DNA from: Combretum micranthum
Lineage: Eukaryota; Streptophyta; Magnoliopsida; Myrtales; Combretaceae
DNA length: 64,000 nt
Reading direction: 5' to 3'
Assembly: GCA_024138025.1 (NCBI GenBank)
Contig: JAMXBD010000023.1
Span: 1,736,001 to 1,800,000, forward strand
The stretch's first letter is position 1. Each line of letters opens with the position of its first letter. A program made the translations under genes and the position numbers. Shown piece by piece: positions 48,014-59,400 of this stretch. A model generated the notes under the pieces. The model saw only the letters and a program-made list of their open reading frames with translations, had not been told where the DNA came from and ran no database searches.

Positions 48014-49248
48014 GGTGGAGTCCCTAGTGTAGTCCCCAGATTTCCAGACTCATACTATGTTTAGTTGAATAAAATGAAATCAGTATTTCAGTTTCATCCC
48101 TGCGAAATATTTATTCATTTGTTTGGTTTGCGAAGAAATCTATTAAAAGAATGTCTATTTCATAGGATGTGGAAAAGGTAAGGAATCTTCATTTCTTCAT
48201 TAGAGGAACAACTATTTCTGATTAAAAAGTATGTTATGTTTCAAAAACATCTCTAATTATAAAATGAATAACAATTCATTTCCAATCTTATTCTATTAAG
48301 TGTACCAAATTCTAGTTGGCCTACTTTTCTAAAGTAGCTTATTATCCAATTGTCTTTGTTGGTGGTGGATGATTCCCCCACCGTCTAGGAAGTTTCAGCA
48401 TTGCATTAAGGTTTTGCATTTATATCTTTTCTTAATTTAATAAACAATATCATAATTAGTGAAAATTATTTGAAAATCGGATTGATTTTTTTTTAAGTTT
48501 TAAAAAATTATAAACTGAACCATGCATTTAGGTTTCATTTAAAAAAAAAAGAAATTATTGAATCATAAAATTTGATTAGGTTGGTTAAAGAGGCAGATTA
48601 TATCAAACTGTACTGCACCTACCTCCATATATAAGTTCTTCAACTTACAAATTTTTGCTTTTGTAGTAGACATCACTTTTTATTAAGTCAAGTCTAAAGA
48701 GCGGGTTAATGATGAGTAATGGCACTCAAGTTTAAATAGAGTATTAAATTTTAGTGGTCAAAATAAAATATCGTACTAAGTAGTTTAAATAAAGAATCCA
48801 TTGCAATGTGGTTATAACACTTACCATAATATTGGTATCCATTGAAAGTTTATCTCTCTTTTTTGACTGTATAGTATAACATTGATCATATATATTAATC
48901 ATTGAAATTTTGATCTTTATTTAAACTTGATCTTGTTTCCATTTTTCGTTTAAATTCCAAGAACTAAGTTATCAAAATAAGTCAAATTACGATGTTTTTT
49001 TAATTTCAAGAATTAATGGAAAACTTGGATCTTCCAATGTTTTTTTAATTTCATTTCAAGACCTGTAGCTTAATTTAATTTTGTTACTATTTCAACAAAA
49101 TTTTGACGGTCTTGAAATGGGAGTGACTGAGATCCTATTTTTGACACAAATTCACTTCGGTTGTGAAACAAAAGTTCCAAAAACACAAGTGCTAAAAAAA
49201 AAATTACAGGACCTTTTTATGTATTTTGTCCAATTTATCCCCTATAAA
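48014..49248. other. Intergenic AT-rich stretch
   Basis: No gene, RNA gene or paired repeat recognised. The short ORF at 49081-49266 has no known domain. Confidence 0.5.
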
Positions 49249-50140
49249 TCAACCAAAGATGCATAGGTGCACCTTCTTCTTTACCTTAATTGAAAGCTTC
49301 ATTGATCCAAACCAATTATTGTCATTAAATTGCATGTCGAGACTCTCATTTATGCAATTAAGAAATTGAAGTTTCAATAAAAATTTGGATGGCAAAGATG
49401 CGATTTGTAAATCGAATCGCATGCTTGACATGCCGTTTCCTTTTAATATGAACTTGGACATTAGAAGGTGATTTCTTTTTACCACTAGCTCAAGGATTTT
49501 TAAACCAACCATATTACAATACCGTTGCAAAAGCATGTTTAGACCAATACAACTGCAACATCTTAAATCGAAGCAACTATCAATGCATCGCAATTTTCTG
49601 CCCAATTCTCAAATATATCATAACACCATGACATATCAAACGCTAATACAATTCTAAATTTCATCGCATAATAAACTCCGTAGATTTTCAACTCCTTCGG
49701 ATTCACAACTTCACAACAAATTCTTAACTTATCAAAATTTTCAACTCCATGATGGCTTAGCATTGTGACAGTTATCAGACCATCACAACAGCTAACATGT
49801 TATATTTACATATAACATATACAAAGGTGATAGCAAATACTTGCTTTGCTTGAAATTAAGAACAATTATCTGTAATCATATGCATAAGAACCACAAAAAT
49901 GTCAGTCTAATCTTACCTTCCATGTCACCAAATTGTGGACTTATTCATGCTAGTCGTATGTATCACCAACAAGGAAAGAGCGACTCAAATCCATTGCATC
50001 AGGAAGCTTATGGAAAAATATATAGGCGGTCCTTAAACCATCTATTTTTGGCAACACCCTCCACTGAGGGTATGCCATATAAGCAAGTGGGGCTACATGC
50101 GGTATATATGCGATATTGCATATGGTCCCATATTCTTATT
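49249..50140 (-). other. Unassigned reverse-strand coding debris
   Basis: Two adjoining open stretches on the minus strand (49563-49763 and 49249-49605) have amino-acid composition unlike the surrounding AT-rich spacer (many Cys, Trp, His), but I recognise no domain. They may be the downstream part of the MULE-like remnant at 55905-57000, separated from it by the later LTR insertions. This is inference from order and strand only. Confidence 0.25.
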
Positions 50141-50942
50141 TAACATACATTTTGTAATAGCCATGCTTTTATTCCCAATATCATATTATATATGTCGAGC
50201 CTGGATTTTTCCACTATCTGGTTCATTTCTCCTAACCCGATTCACATTAAACCCGAACCCATTTAACATGAATCCTCGACTAGAGGTTAAGAGAAATTTT
50301 AATTTTTGAAAATTTTTAGAGTCGCCACCCGATATAAATTTGGAAAAAAAAAAGCTAGGATCAATGGGTCGGTTGATCCTAACTTAGTTACTAGTCTGCG
50401 AAAATTTGATTTAAAAACCAAACTTTTAAAACCAGATATCATGGATTCGGGGGCTAACCTATTAAAACCAAATGGTTATCACTTTTGGAATTTTAAATTT
50501 ATAATCTATCCTTTTCATACTCAAAAACTCAAATAATATATTTACAAGTCACATTTTTTGTTTTTCTTTTTATATTTTTATATTTTTATTGCTCAAAAAT
50601 TTCACAAAAATAACCAAAATGATAAACAAAAATATTTTTTCATTTTTTATTGTCGCCCCGTAGGTGCGTACGTACTCGCTAATCGAGATCAGACAAAACG
50701 TAGTTCTTTTAAAAAAAGAACTTAATTTGTTGATCAATTTTATATTTTTGAACTATTCTCACTTTAAGTTCATTAAATTTTAAATTTTTATGAAAATCAT
50801 TTTTGATGATCCTATGATCTAATCAATTGATTTTTTATGTTATGAAAACATATTTTTCTAAGTCCAAAAATCATTTTTTCTAAAATCATTTCATGATAAT
50901 TCATGGCTAATTTAATGCTACATGAAAAATCAATTTGATTAA

Positions 50943-51390
50943 ACTTGAATGAATATTTTCATAGCAAATTTATAAAAATATTTTGATGAAAACTTTAATT
51001 ATTATTTCCATAGTAAATTTATGAAAATAATTTGAACAATTTTTTATTATTATCTTCATAGTAAATTTATGAAGATAATATTGAGGAAAAACTTTATTAT
51101 CTTCATAGCAAATTTATGAAGATAACTTGATTGAAACTTTCAATTATTTTCATAGACAATTTATGAAAATAATTTGATTAAAAACTTTTGATTATTATTT
51201 TCATAGCAAATTTATGAAAATATTTGATGAAAAACTTGAATTATTATCTTCATAGCAAATTTATGAAGATATTTTGAGGAAAAACTTTAATGATTATCTT
51301 CATAGCAAATTTATGAAGATATTTTTGAGGAAACTTTAATGATTATCTTCATGGCAAATTTATTATATGAAGATAATTTGATTAAAACTT
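50943..51390. repeat. Minisatellite, 9 copies of about 49 bp, each with a small hairpin
   Basis: Core CTTCATAGCAAATTTATGAAG or TTTCATAGCAAATTTATGAAA recurs at about 50958, 51007, 51053, 51101, 51148, 51199, 51248, 51298 and 51346. Spacers are AT-rich (GATGAAAACTTTAATTATT type). In each of seven copies both arms carry the same variant, so the stem is kept. The last copy has an ATTAT insertion in the right arm. Confidence 0.9.
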
Positions 51391-52325
51391 GATTAATTTC
51401 ATGATTCTCAGAAATATTCAACAATAATTTTTCATTTTCATTCATCTCATTCATCATTCACAAATCCAATTTTTTATTAAACAAAATTCATTCTATTTCA
51501 TTTATTTTCATCCAAAAACAATTTTGGTTTTGGAAAACCCATTTTGTCATTTTTATTTATCATTTTATTTATTTTACCAAAATTCAATAATCATCACATA
51601 CACTCAAAATATATTCAAAATATATCCTCTCAACATTATATTACAAATATAATACATTAAAATTATTTTTCATGCATCATCTACACATTTCAAAATCAAT
51701 CCATGTACATAAAATATCAAAAATTAATAAAAAAAATAAATTTTTATGAAAAATAATTATTTTGATTTTTCTGGATTTTTTTGAATTTTTCTGAATTTTT
51801 TATGATTTTTTCTGAATTTTTTACTATTTTCCGAAATTAATTATATAATAAAAATATAATAAAATAATGCGGACTGACTTGGGCCGTTAGATCTTCTCGA
51901 ATCAGATCTAGATCGTCTGATCTGATTACTTAATCAGAGCCGTCTAATCTTTTGACTTTAAATCTGGAGCGTTGATTAGCTTGATCAAATCTGGGCCGTC
52001 TGATCTGGTGATCGAATCTGGAGCGTAGGATCTGGGCTGACTATTGACCGTTGTCCGACGACCGTTGACCGATGACCGACGACAACAACGATGACAATGA
52101 TAATAATTATAACTAATCAAAAAAATTTTGGAACCTTGTCAATGATCTGGTCGGCTTCGTTGGAGGCTGAGACGTGCAATGATGGTGGTGGTTGAAGCGG
52201 CTGGTCACGAGTTGGGTGCGGCTGCTTTTGATTTTTTTTTTCTCGAAGTTCTTCTTCGGATTTTTTTTTTTCGAAAATTTTTCTCTAATCTTGATCTTGT
52301 CTCTTGAGGAGGATCGAGGTTGTGG

Positions 52326-52334
52326 TTTATATAG
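52326..52334 (-). promoter_or_regulatory. TATA box of the reverse-strand LTR
   Basis: Minus strand CTATATAAA followed by CCACAACCTCGATCC. It lies about 0.93 kb from the LTR start at 53266, a reasonable U3 length. Confidence 0.5.
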
Positions 52335-52350
52335 AGCTGGAGGGGAAGTG

Positions 52351-52508
52351 AAACGGATCACGACCATTAATGGCCGTTACAAAACTTGAACTCGTCGGTT
52401 ACAAATTGATTCTAAGGATCGGGGGATTGAAACGGATCATGACCATTAATGGTCGTTACAAAACTTGAACTCGTCAGTTACAAATTGATTCTAAGGATCG
52501 GGGGTTAC
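52351..52508. repeat. 79-bp tandem duplication
   Basis: Two units (52351-52429, 52430-52508) starting AAACGGATCA and ending GATCGGGGG plus two or three bases. They differ at a few transitions (CACGACC/CATGACC, GGCCG/GGTCG, CGGTT/CAGTT). It is located upstream of the LTR's minus-strand TATA box, in its U3. Confidence 0.9.
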
Positions 52509-52624
52509 GAAATTTCCACCATAAATTTGTTTTAAAGCACATTGATGATTGAATTTAAAGTAAATAGGTGCTTTTTTATCTTCCTATAAAAAAAAAGAAG
52601 CTCAAAACGAGCTTACATGCTCGA

Positions 52625-52745
52625 AAATGGCGGACGCAGAGATGAGGAAGACGACGCGCGTGTGGTACACGCACGTGTCTTCCAAGGCGCGTGAAATTCC
52701 GCGCCGCGCATGCATTGCACGCGCGTCAAAAAAATGAATGTCCGC
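52625..52745. other. CpG-rich island in AT-rich LTR
   Basis: Contains GACGACGCGCGTGTGG, ACACGCACGTGTC, AAGGCGCGTG, CCGCGCCGCGCATGC and GCACGCGCGTC. Most are palindromic or near-palindromic CG/GCGC words. It stands out sharply from the surrounding sequence and directly adjoins the tRNA-like segment. Confidence 0.7.
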
Positions 52746-52815
52746 GCTCGCCTGGGATCAAACCTTGATCTCCTGCACTCCAAGCGAATGCCTTAACCAA
52801 CTGAGCTGAATGTTT
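52745..52815 (-). other. tRNA-like segment with A-box and B-box
   Basis: On the minus strand it reads AGCTCAGTTGGTTAAGGC (tRNA D-arm and A-box), then a CTTGGAGTGCAGGAGATC anticodon-arm/variable part, then AGGTTTGATCCC (T-arm, B-box; consensus GGTTCGANTCC). The outer acceptor arms do not pair convincingly, so I read it as a tRNA-derived fragment, not a working tRNA gene. Confidence 0.6.
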
Positions 52816-52944
52816 TCCCCACTTCAAATATACTTAACCCCTTCAAACTAGGCTTAATATAATTCAAATGAAAACGAGCCAAATTTGATACAAGTTTGTG
52901 ATTTAAATTAATTTCCAAATATAGCCTAAAACATGACAAGACCA

Positions 52945-52968
52945 ATTATTATTATTATTATTATTATT
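52945..52968. repeat. (ATT)8 microsatellite
   Basis: Uninterrupted ATT trinucleotide run in the U3 of the reverse-strand LTR. Confidence 0.9.
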
Positions 52969-54177
52969 TTCCTCTCTTCTTTTTTTTAATTTTTTTAATT
53001 TTTTAAACTTCTAAAAACTTATTTACTAAAGATGGGGTTTATCATCATTATTATTTTTTTTTTAGATTTCTTAATTTTCAAATTTTTATATTCTTTTCCA
53101 ATTTTGTAATTTTTTATTTTTTAATTTAGCTAATTTATTTATTTATTATTTTTTTTACGATTTTCAATTTTTATTGTATTTTCTACCTTTTATAATTTTT
53201 ATTATTTTTTTATTTTTTTATTATTTTTTTTATTTTAAAAAAGGGGGTAAAAATGGGGTGTCAACAATATATATAAATGATTATAGTTGCTTAAAATAAA
53301 TAAATAACATGTATATATTTGAGTAGTGTAGAATAATTATGTTTGCATTAGTATAATAAATACTTAATATTAATTTACATATTGATGTTGTATATGAAAT
53401 GAATAATATTAGATATATATATATATTTTCAAGTATAGTGTAGTAGTTTTTTTGGGAAACCAAAAGCTAAATAAATGCTTTTATTTTACTTAAATTAATA
53501 ACATTAATTAACTCTAATTAAAAGCTACTTTATGACTTTATGTGGGCTGTCTTAAAAGTCAATCTTTGGATAAACATTAAGCCAAAAATACCCCATTTTC
53601 GTCCAAAATCAGACCACCCTCAAAACAACCTCCCAAACAAGCACAAAACCCATTATTTTCTCTCCCAAAGCCACCCCAACTTCAATACCAAGATCCACAT
53701 CCAAATTCTTGCAAGTTGGCCACCAAAAGATCATTCTAAAGTCTTGAAAACCAAGCCCAAAGATTTGAAGTAAGTTTGAGCTATATTTGATGTAAGTTTC
53801 ATAGTGTAAGTTTGTTAAATGTGAATTTGATATGTATATATGTGTTAGTGATGTGTTGATCAAGGTTTGGTCTACCAAATGAAGTATAATATATGCATGT
53901 TTAGTAGTTGAAGTGTGAGAATGAAAATGGAATGATGTATGAGTGGTAGTAAGGGTTAAGTGAAGTTGAGCTTGTGAAAGTTGTATTGATTGGAGGGTGG
54001 AGATTAAAGTGAAATGATGTTGTTTAATGAGTTGGAAATGTATAATAGATGATGTGGAGTTCATATATCAAGTTATAGAGAGCTAAGAAAGTGTTTTGGT
54101 TGAAGTTAAAAGTGTTAAAATTTGATAAAATGAAGTTTGAAAAACAAGAAAATTCGTAACTCAGGGGAAACCATGAA

Positions 54178-54354
54178 TCACGGGCGCGATTCAAACCTTG
54201 GTAGGCTCGGGTTGGACAAATTTCATGAATCACGGGCGTGATTTTGAGAGAAAAAGCTCTGTTTTGGAAGTCTTCATGAATCACGGTCGTGATCCATCCC
54301 TTGGTAGCCTCGGGTTGGTCAAAAACTTTGAAACTCAAAAATCACGGTCGTGAC
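54178..54354. repeat. Four spaced ATCACG-G-CGTGAT palindromes
   Basis: ATCACGGGCGCGAT (54178), ATCACGGGCGTGAT (54229), ATCACGGTCGTGAT (54280) and ATCACGGTCGTGAC (54341), spaced 51, 51 and 61 bp. Accompanying words CCTTGGTAG-CTCGGGTTGG and TTCATGAATC also repeat. Confidence 0.85.
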
Positions 54355-55487
54355 TCGTATTTTCTCTAACACAATACTATTTTGTATTTTAATCATAACT
54401 TTTTCATCCAACCTCCGATTGAGGTGATTCAAATTGCGTTGAAAATCTTAAAAAGAGATCTACAGCTTTCGTGTTTTAATTTTTCACAAATTTTAAGAGT
54501 AACAATGCTTAAATTTTAGTTCTTTTCAACTGATACACTTTTCAAACAAAGTTTAAAACTTATTATTGGTTGTTAAAAGTTCTCCTAAGCTTGATAAATG
54601 ATCATTTAAGTATTTTTTGAGTATTGTATGATAATATATGATATCTAAATGCTATGTGATGATGTTGTAATGATTTATTTGAATTTCTTTGGATGATTAT
54701 ACTTGAGATTTGATGAATATATATATACTTGAACTAAGTGTGAGTTTGTAATTACTTCTTTTTACAGTGAGTGATCCCCTTTCGGTTATTCCCATTGATT
54801 CTCGAGCTAGTACAGGTACGCAGTAACGTGTTTGCTCTTTGCTTAGGATAGGCATATCTTTAATAAATTTTAATATAGAAAACTTAAAACCTTTGTTTGA
54901 ATTGGATGTCTCTTATGCTATTTAAATCCGTATCTGGTCTAGATGGCACATCGGTATCCGGCTCGAGGAGTAGCATCTTGCTCAGATTGGGGGCACGGTA
55001 GATTAGGCGCTTAAGCCACCCCTGTCTTTTGATAAGACTTTCCTAAGTGATACGGCGGGTAACTGATGGGGAAAATGGTATCGGTGTAACGTTTGCTTAA
55101 ACTTAGAATGAAATAATATGATTTAGTTCAAATGTTTATGGGAACAGTTAGACTAAGTGATGTTATGGACTAAGATGAGTGAAGTTGTGTAACGGCTGTT
55201 AACCCTAGATGAAGTTACTTTCTCTTTTATGGATTTATCATCTAGGAGATATAAGTGTTCGAGCTACTTATATCAACTCCCTGAGCATCGTGATCGTTAC
55301 TCAGGACCCCTAAATATCCTTATTGTTCGGAGTTTAAATACTCCAGTGATACTTGACTAATTAAAGATTATCTAATAAATGAATGATTGTCACATTGCAT
55401 TATAGTTTAAGATCGTGTGAGCCATTACGCATTTGTTTTTGTTACTTGTGTACTGGGCCTCTGGCTCATATTTTATCCTTTTCAGGT

Positions 55488-55562
55488 ATGGATGACAAAT
55501 TCTATACGAATATGGGATTTGGATCGAATTTTGAGGAGTTCTTAGATGATTGGAAGGAGTAG
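55488..55562 (+). other. Short acidic ORF inside the LTR
   Basis: ATG right after CTTTTCAGGT opens a 24-codon frame (starts MDDKFYTNMGFGSNFEEF, many Asp and Glu, ends at TAG). Comparable short acidic frames sit at the matching place of the other LTRs in the window (about 6600, 8935, 18995, 60595). Function unknown; it may be a spliced terminal exon or chance. Confidence 0.3.
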
Positions 55563-55904
55563 AGATGACCTTGATGTTGATAGAACCCTTATGTAATAGA
55601 ATAGTTACATGTACATATATGCTTTGAAAACTTATGTATTAGTTAATAGGATTTTTGTTATCTTTTGATGTATTTGTAAATGGCTTGTTTACAAGCCTTG
55701 TTTGTAATGCATGTATGTATGTATATATATATATGGTTGTATTATATACTCTTAGTAATAAAGTTTATTCTTATAAGACATTGAGGCAAATAACTATACA
55801 AATTGATCCTGGATTACAACCTTACATATAATACTGCAGATTATATGTGGTTGGGGAACTGGGTTTGCTTATTTTAAATATAGGGGTAAATCTGGGACCT
55901 TACA

Positions 55905-57000
55905 CATTCAATGGGGGGTGTTACCAAAGATAAGTCATTCTCATCTATATGGTTAGCATTGTACATATTGCACGCAATCAACGATTTATGTCCATATTTG
56001 CTTTACAAAAAGGTACTATTATTACTTGCAAATGGCCTATAATGTTTAAAAGCTCATATGCATCAACCAAACATCGAAAGCACTTTCTGGAAAATAATTT
56101 CAGCTTCTTTAAAAATTGGCTAACCTTGCCAATGCACCCTTGTATCTGGGTTACTCATTTAGATAGTGTTCAAAAGTTTTAGCAAATCCGTGTATGACTT
56201 ATCTCAATAATCATAGACAACGTCAATCACTCCGCTTGTCGCCCCACACTAGTCTCTTCATCAATAAATACTCGATGTGTCTAAAATAATTTATTTGAGC
56301 ATAGAGAGCTTAGCATCATGTTCACCTAAGTTATCTTAGAAAACAACATCCCAAAAAGCTTGAGTCTAATAATAGATAGTTTTGATTAAGCATGGGACAA
56401 AGACATGCATGTGGACCTTCAACTATCGTAATAGAAAATCAATATCCATGTGCTTTTAGGATACACAGAGCTACCATCCACAGCCATATCCCCATCTTTA
56501 TAAACAAAAGACCACATGGTAGTCATGGCGAAGCTTGATGTGAAATTCCTTCATTGTGCAAATCAAATAAATCTTTTTGGTAATTACATTCATTTCTTCA
56601 AATCATTGCAAAAACTTAATTTTATAAAGATATAACATTTACCTCAAATGTTATGTGACCATTACTCTCATCCATCTTAAGAAATGGAATGAAATCCTTG
56701 AAAGGACATATTAATTAGATGAATTATCCACAAGCTAGGCATAGTCTCATGGAATGTTTTCTAATGACTCTAGTAGAGGATTATTGGATGTATCTATCTC
56801 AAGATTAATGCAGAGGCCATCGGCTACATCCTCTTCATTTACTAATTTATTTCTTGAGCCATAATTCTCGGTAGCCTCCATGGTCTCCTCAATATCTCTA
56901 ACAAAATCATCTATAGTGGGCAAATCTACGTTCTTAGGTTATGGCTCATGCCTATCAATTTGTTCGTGGGTTGCCAAAGTATTTACAAATTATTACACTA
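55905..57000 (-). pseudogene. Probable MULE transposase remnant
   Basis: On the minus strand I read ITIVEGPHACLCP near 56440 (compare the 'GPHTC' box of the MuDR DNA-binding domain). After frameshifts comes AFKHYRPFASNNSTFL-SKYGHKSLIA near 56060-55980, which fits the start of the DDE domain ('CRPVIVVDGTFLYGKYKG…LIA') with the key Asp replaced. All frames are broken. The assignment rests on two short motifs in the right order and spacing. Confidence 0.4.
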
Positions 57001-59400
57001 ATGAAAAACGAGGCATAATAATCTTATTAAGAGTATTTTGCTCATGATCATGATGGAGTCATCTTACAACTTGATAAATAGCTCCTAGATGCATCAAAGA
57101 ATTGTTTCTTTAGCGAATTCAATTATACTCTTTACACCATCATTGTTAGTGATAGGTATCAATGAGTACTTCAATTCTATTGTACACATGAGTCAAAAAC
57201 TATTTGAATATCTATCAAACACCTCCACTTAATGGATATTAGGATTAACTTCCATATTTGTACATATCTGTGTAAAAATCATGCATACCCATATCTACTT
57301 TCACTATAATCTTCTTTAGTAGCCCCTTTCATAATTTTCCCCATCTTGACCATACAAAATATTCACATGAGAAAAAAATTATAAATATGATCAATTTCTC
57401 TATTTCCACCTTGACTTGACTAAGATTTGTTTATGTTAATGAAATTGCATTGTTGATTTGGGAAGCTTGTAAGTACTTCTTGTTAGGCATTATTGGCTTG
57501 TCTAGTTTGATGATTTTGAAGGATGCTTATGTTCTTATTATTTAGTCTAGGTTATATTGTGTGTTTGCGGCATTTATATCGACTTAAGCTGAAACTTTTT
57601 TAGTTTTTGTACCCAAATCCTTTTTCCTCTTGACCTCCTAGTTTTCATTTGTAATTTTTAATGTGACACAAGGGGGAAAAGGATTGAATATGTCCTAAAA
57701 CAAAACTTTAAATGAAAAATTGACTATCTAAATATTAAAATTATGTAATCTAGTTCCTTCCTCAAGATGGAAAAACATACTTTTGGTTCCCTTAAGTTAA
57801 GTATGATTTCTTGGATTAATATTGCAAATTATTTTAAAAAACTCATATGCTTAATATATGGACAGTTATGTGTGCAAAGTTTTATCCCCATAAAAATGGG
57901 GAGATTATTTAAGTAAGTACATTCTTAGTTGATATAATGAAAACAAAATTGAGAAATCAACTTAATGAATTAATCATAAAATCATACTTGATTCTACTAA
58001 TAAAAAACTTGATTAATTTTCATAACAAAAGAATCAAGGTATGTGAAGTTTGAGCCTACTATAAGGTTGTCAGTAGTTTTTCGCGCAAAATTGTTTGTGT
58101 AAAAATGTGCTTAAAACATTGTTATATGTTTATATGTGTTGGTAAGATGCCTTTTCAAGGATGTCGAAATTTAGCCTATAAACAAGTTAGTCGATCAAAA
58201 GGTGTACTAGATGCATGCCTCACCTAGCCAGTGGAACTTATATATGGAAATATAACTGGATGGGTTCTTATAGAGTACCTGACCTGTCCAATGTTTGAGA
58301 TGGGCATAAAACTCATTGGGAACTCGAACCTGTCATAAAAAAAAAATTATTAATTTTTTTCAATTAATATAACAACTAATTTTAAGTTTATATATTTTAA
58401 GTACTTATTCAATTTAATGAATAGTATATATATTTTTATAATTTTTAGTTCATTTTAATAAATGACACATGCATTTTTAACTTTGTCGATCATTCATTTT
58501 AATAATATTTTATTATAATTAATCATGGTGACTTATTTCAATGTAAAGCTAATTGAGATTAAATTTGGAAGGATTTATTTTACACATAAATACTAATGGA
58601 AATAAATTTTTCCATGAGTAAATAAAAATAATAGTATGGGTACGTATATTATGAAAAGAATGTTTTATCTCTTTTTCAAAAGATAGCTTTAAATTATATA
58701 ATAAAATAAAATAAAATAACCTACTTAAAAGTTCTCTCTAGTTTACCTTTAAGTGCTTTGATTATAAGCCTTTTTTTTAATAATATCTAGCTAAGAAATT
58801 TAAATTGAGAAGGAAGAAATAAGAAAGATTTTTTTTTTTTTAAGATAGAAATGTAAGGAATTTTTATAGTGCATTAAACTCTCTAAGGCCAATATGACTA
58901 TGAAAGTTAATATAAATAGTTTATGAGCTAAAGAGTGTAGACCTAGAATTGGAATCATCAAAGGCAATTTTGTGGCAAGTGTTAGAGTTGTGATCTTTGA
59001 ACTTTTTTAACTTAAAATTGGAAAAAGAAAAAAAAATATATATATATATATAAAGACAAATTTTAAACATGTTAAACTTGAAACTTAAACTAAAAGTAGA
59101 GGCCAATAAATTTATAGTCCTAATGAAAAAAAGAGAGAAAAGTTTATAGACATTAACTTATGTTTTAAATGATCTTTAAGGATATATTTGTGAAAGAACT
59201 TAAAATAAATATAGAAAGAAATATAATTATATAGAAGAGTAGAACCGTAATTTTATATATAAAGGAGGAACAAGTTTTTCCAACCATAATTTTTTTAAAA
59301 GATACATTAATTGGACCAACATATTTAATTGTCTTGTTTCTCCTTTCTCCTTGAGTTTTGAAGTTTCTTACTTCCCATCGATTAAGCACTTCAAATCTTT
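57001..59400. other. AT-rich stretch, no gene recognised
   Basis: No ORF with a known domain; A/T runs and a (TA)n run at about 59036-59052. 57001-57560 may still belong to the N-terminal side of the neighbouring MULE remnant. Confidence 0.4.

Larger units (their letters stand above)
50190..53266 (-). mobile_element. Tat/Ogre-type LTR, reverse strand
   Basis: On the minus strand the block begins TGTTGACACCCCATTTTTAC (ending at 53266), the usual start of Tat-clade Ty3 LTRs. A TATA box (CTATATAAA, 52326-52334) and a leader with 'CCTCGATCCTCC' follow. Toward the other end are 'TAGAGTCGCCACCCGATATA' (about 50328) and a 'TAGGTGCGTACG' segment, wording typical of the downstream part of such LTRs. 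No gag or pol is seen, so this is a solitary LTR. The left limit is uncertain. Internal features are a hairpin minisatellite, a 79-bp tandem duplication, a CpG-rich island and a tRNA-like segment. Confidence 0.55.
53267..55904 (+). mobile_element. Chromovirus-type LTR (solitary), plus strand
   Basis: The block ends GGGACCTTACA (55904). It shares architecture with the Tekay-like LTRs further left: a CT/CA-rich leader (about 53580-53720), a GTGATCCC…GGTACGCAG region, a GGCTCGAGGAGTAGC region, and near the end TACTGGGCCTCTGGCTCA followed by TTTTATCCTTTTCAGG. Four copies of an ATCACG…CGTGAT palindrome lie at 54178-54354. No internal domains are found. The left limit is uncertain because the reverse-strand LTR abuts at 53266. 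The long minus-strand ORF at 53609-54064 is a chance reading of this LTR. Confidence 0.5.

Noticed and set aside
50943..51390. CRISPR array
   Set aside because: The 49-bp units have similar, not unique, spacers, there are no cas genes and the context is plant nuclear DNA; it is a minisatellite.
52745..52815. Functional tRNA gene
   Set aside because: A-box and B-box are recognisable, but the acceptor arms do not pair and it sits within an LTR.
53609..54064. 151-residue minus-strand ORF as a gene
   Set aside because: Low-complexity Thr/Ser/His reading antisense to LTR leader sequence, with no domain and no conserved counterpart in the other LTRs.
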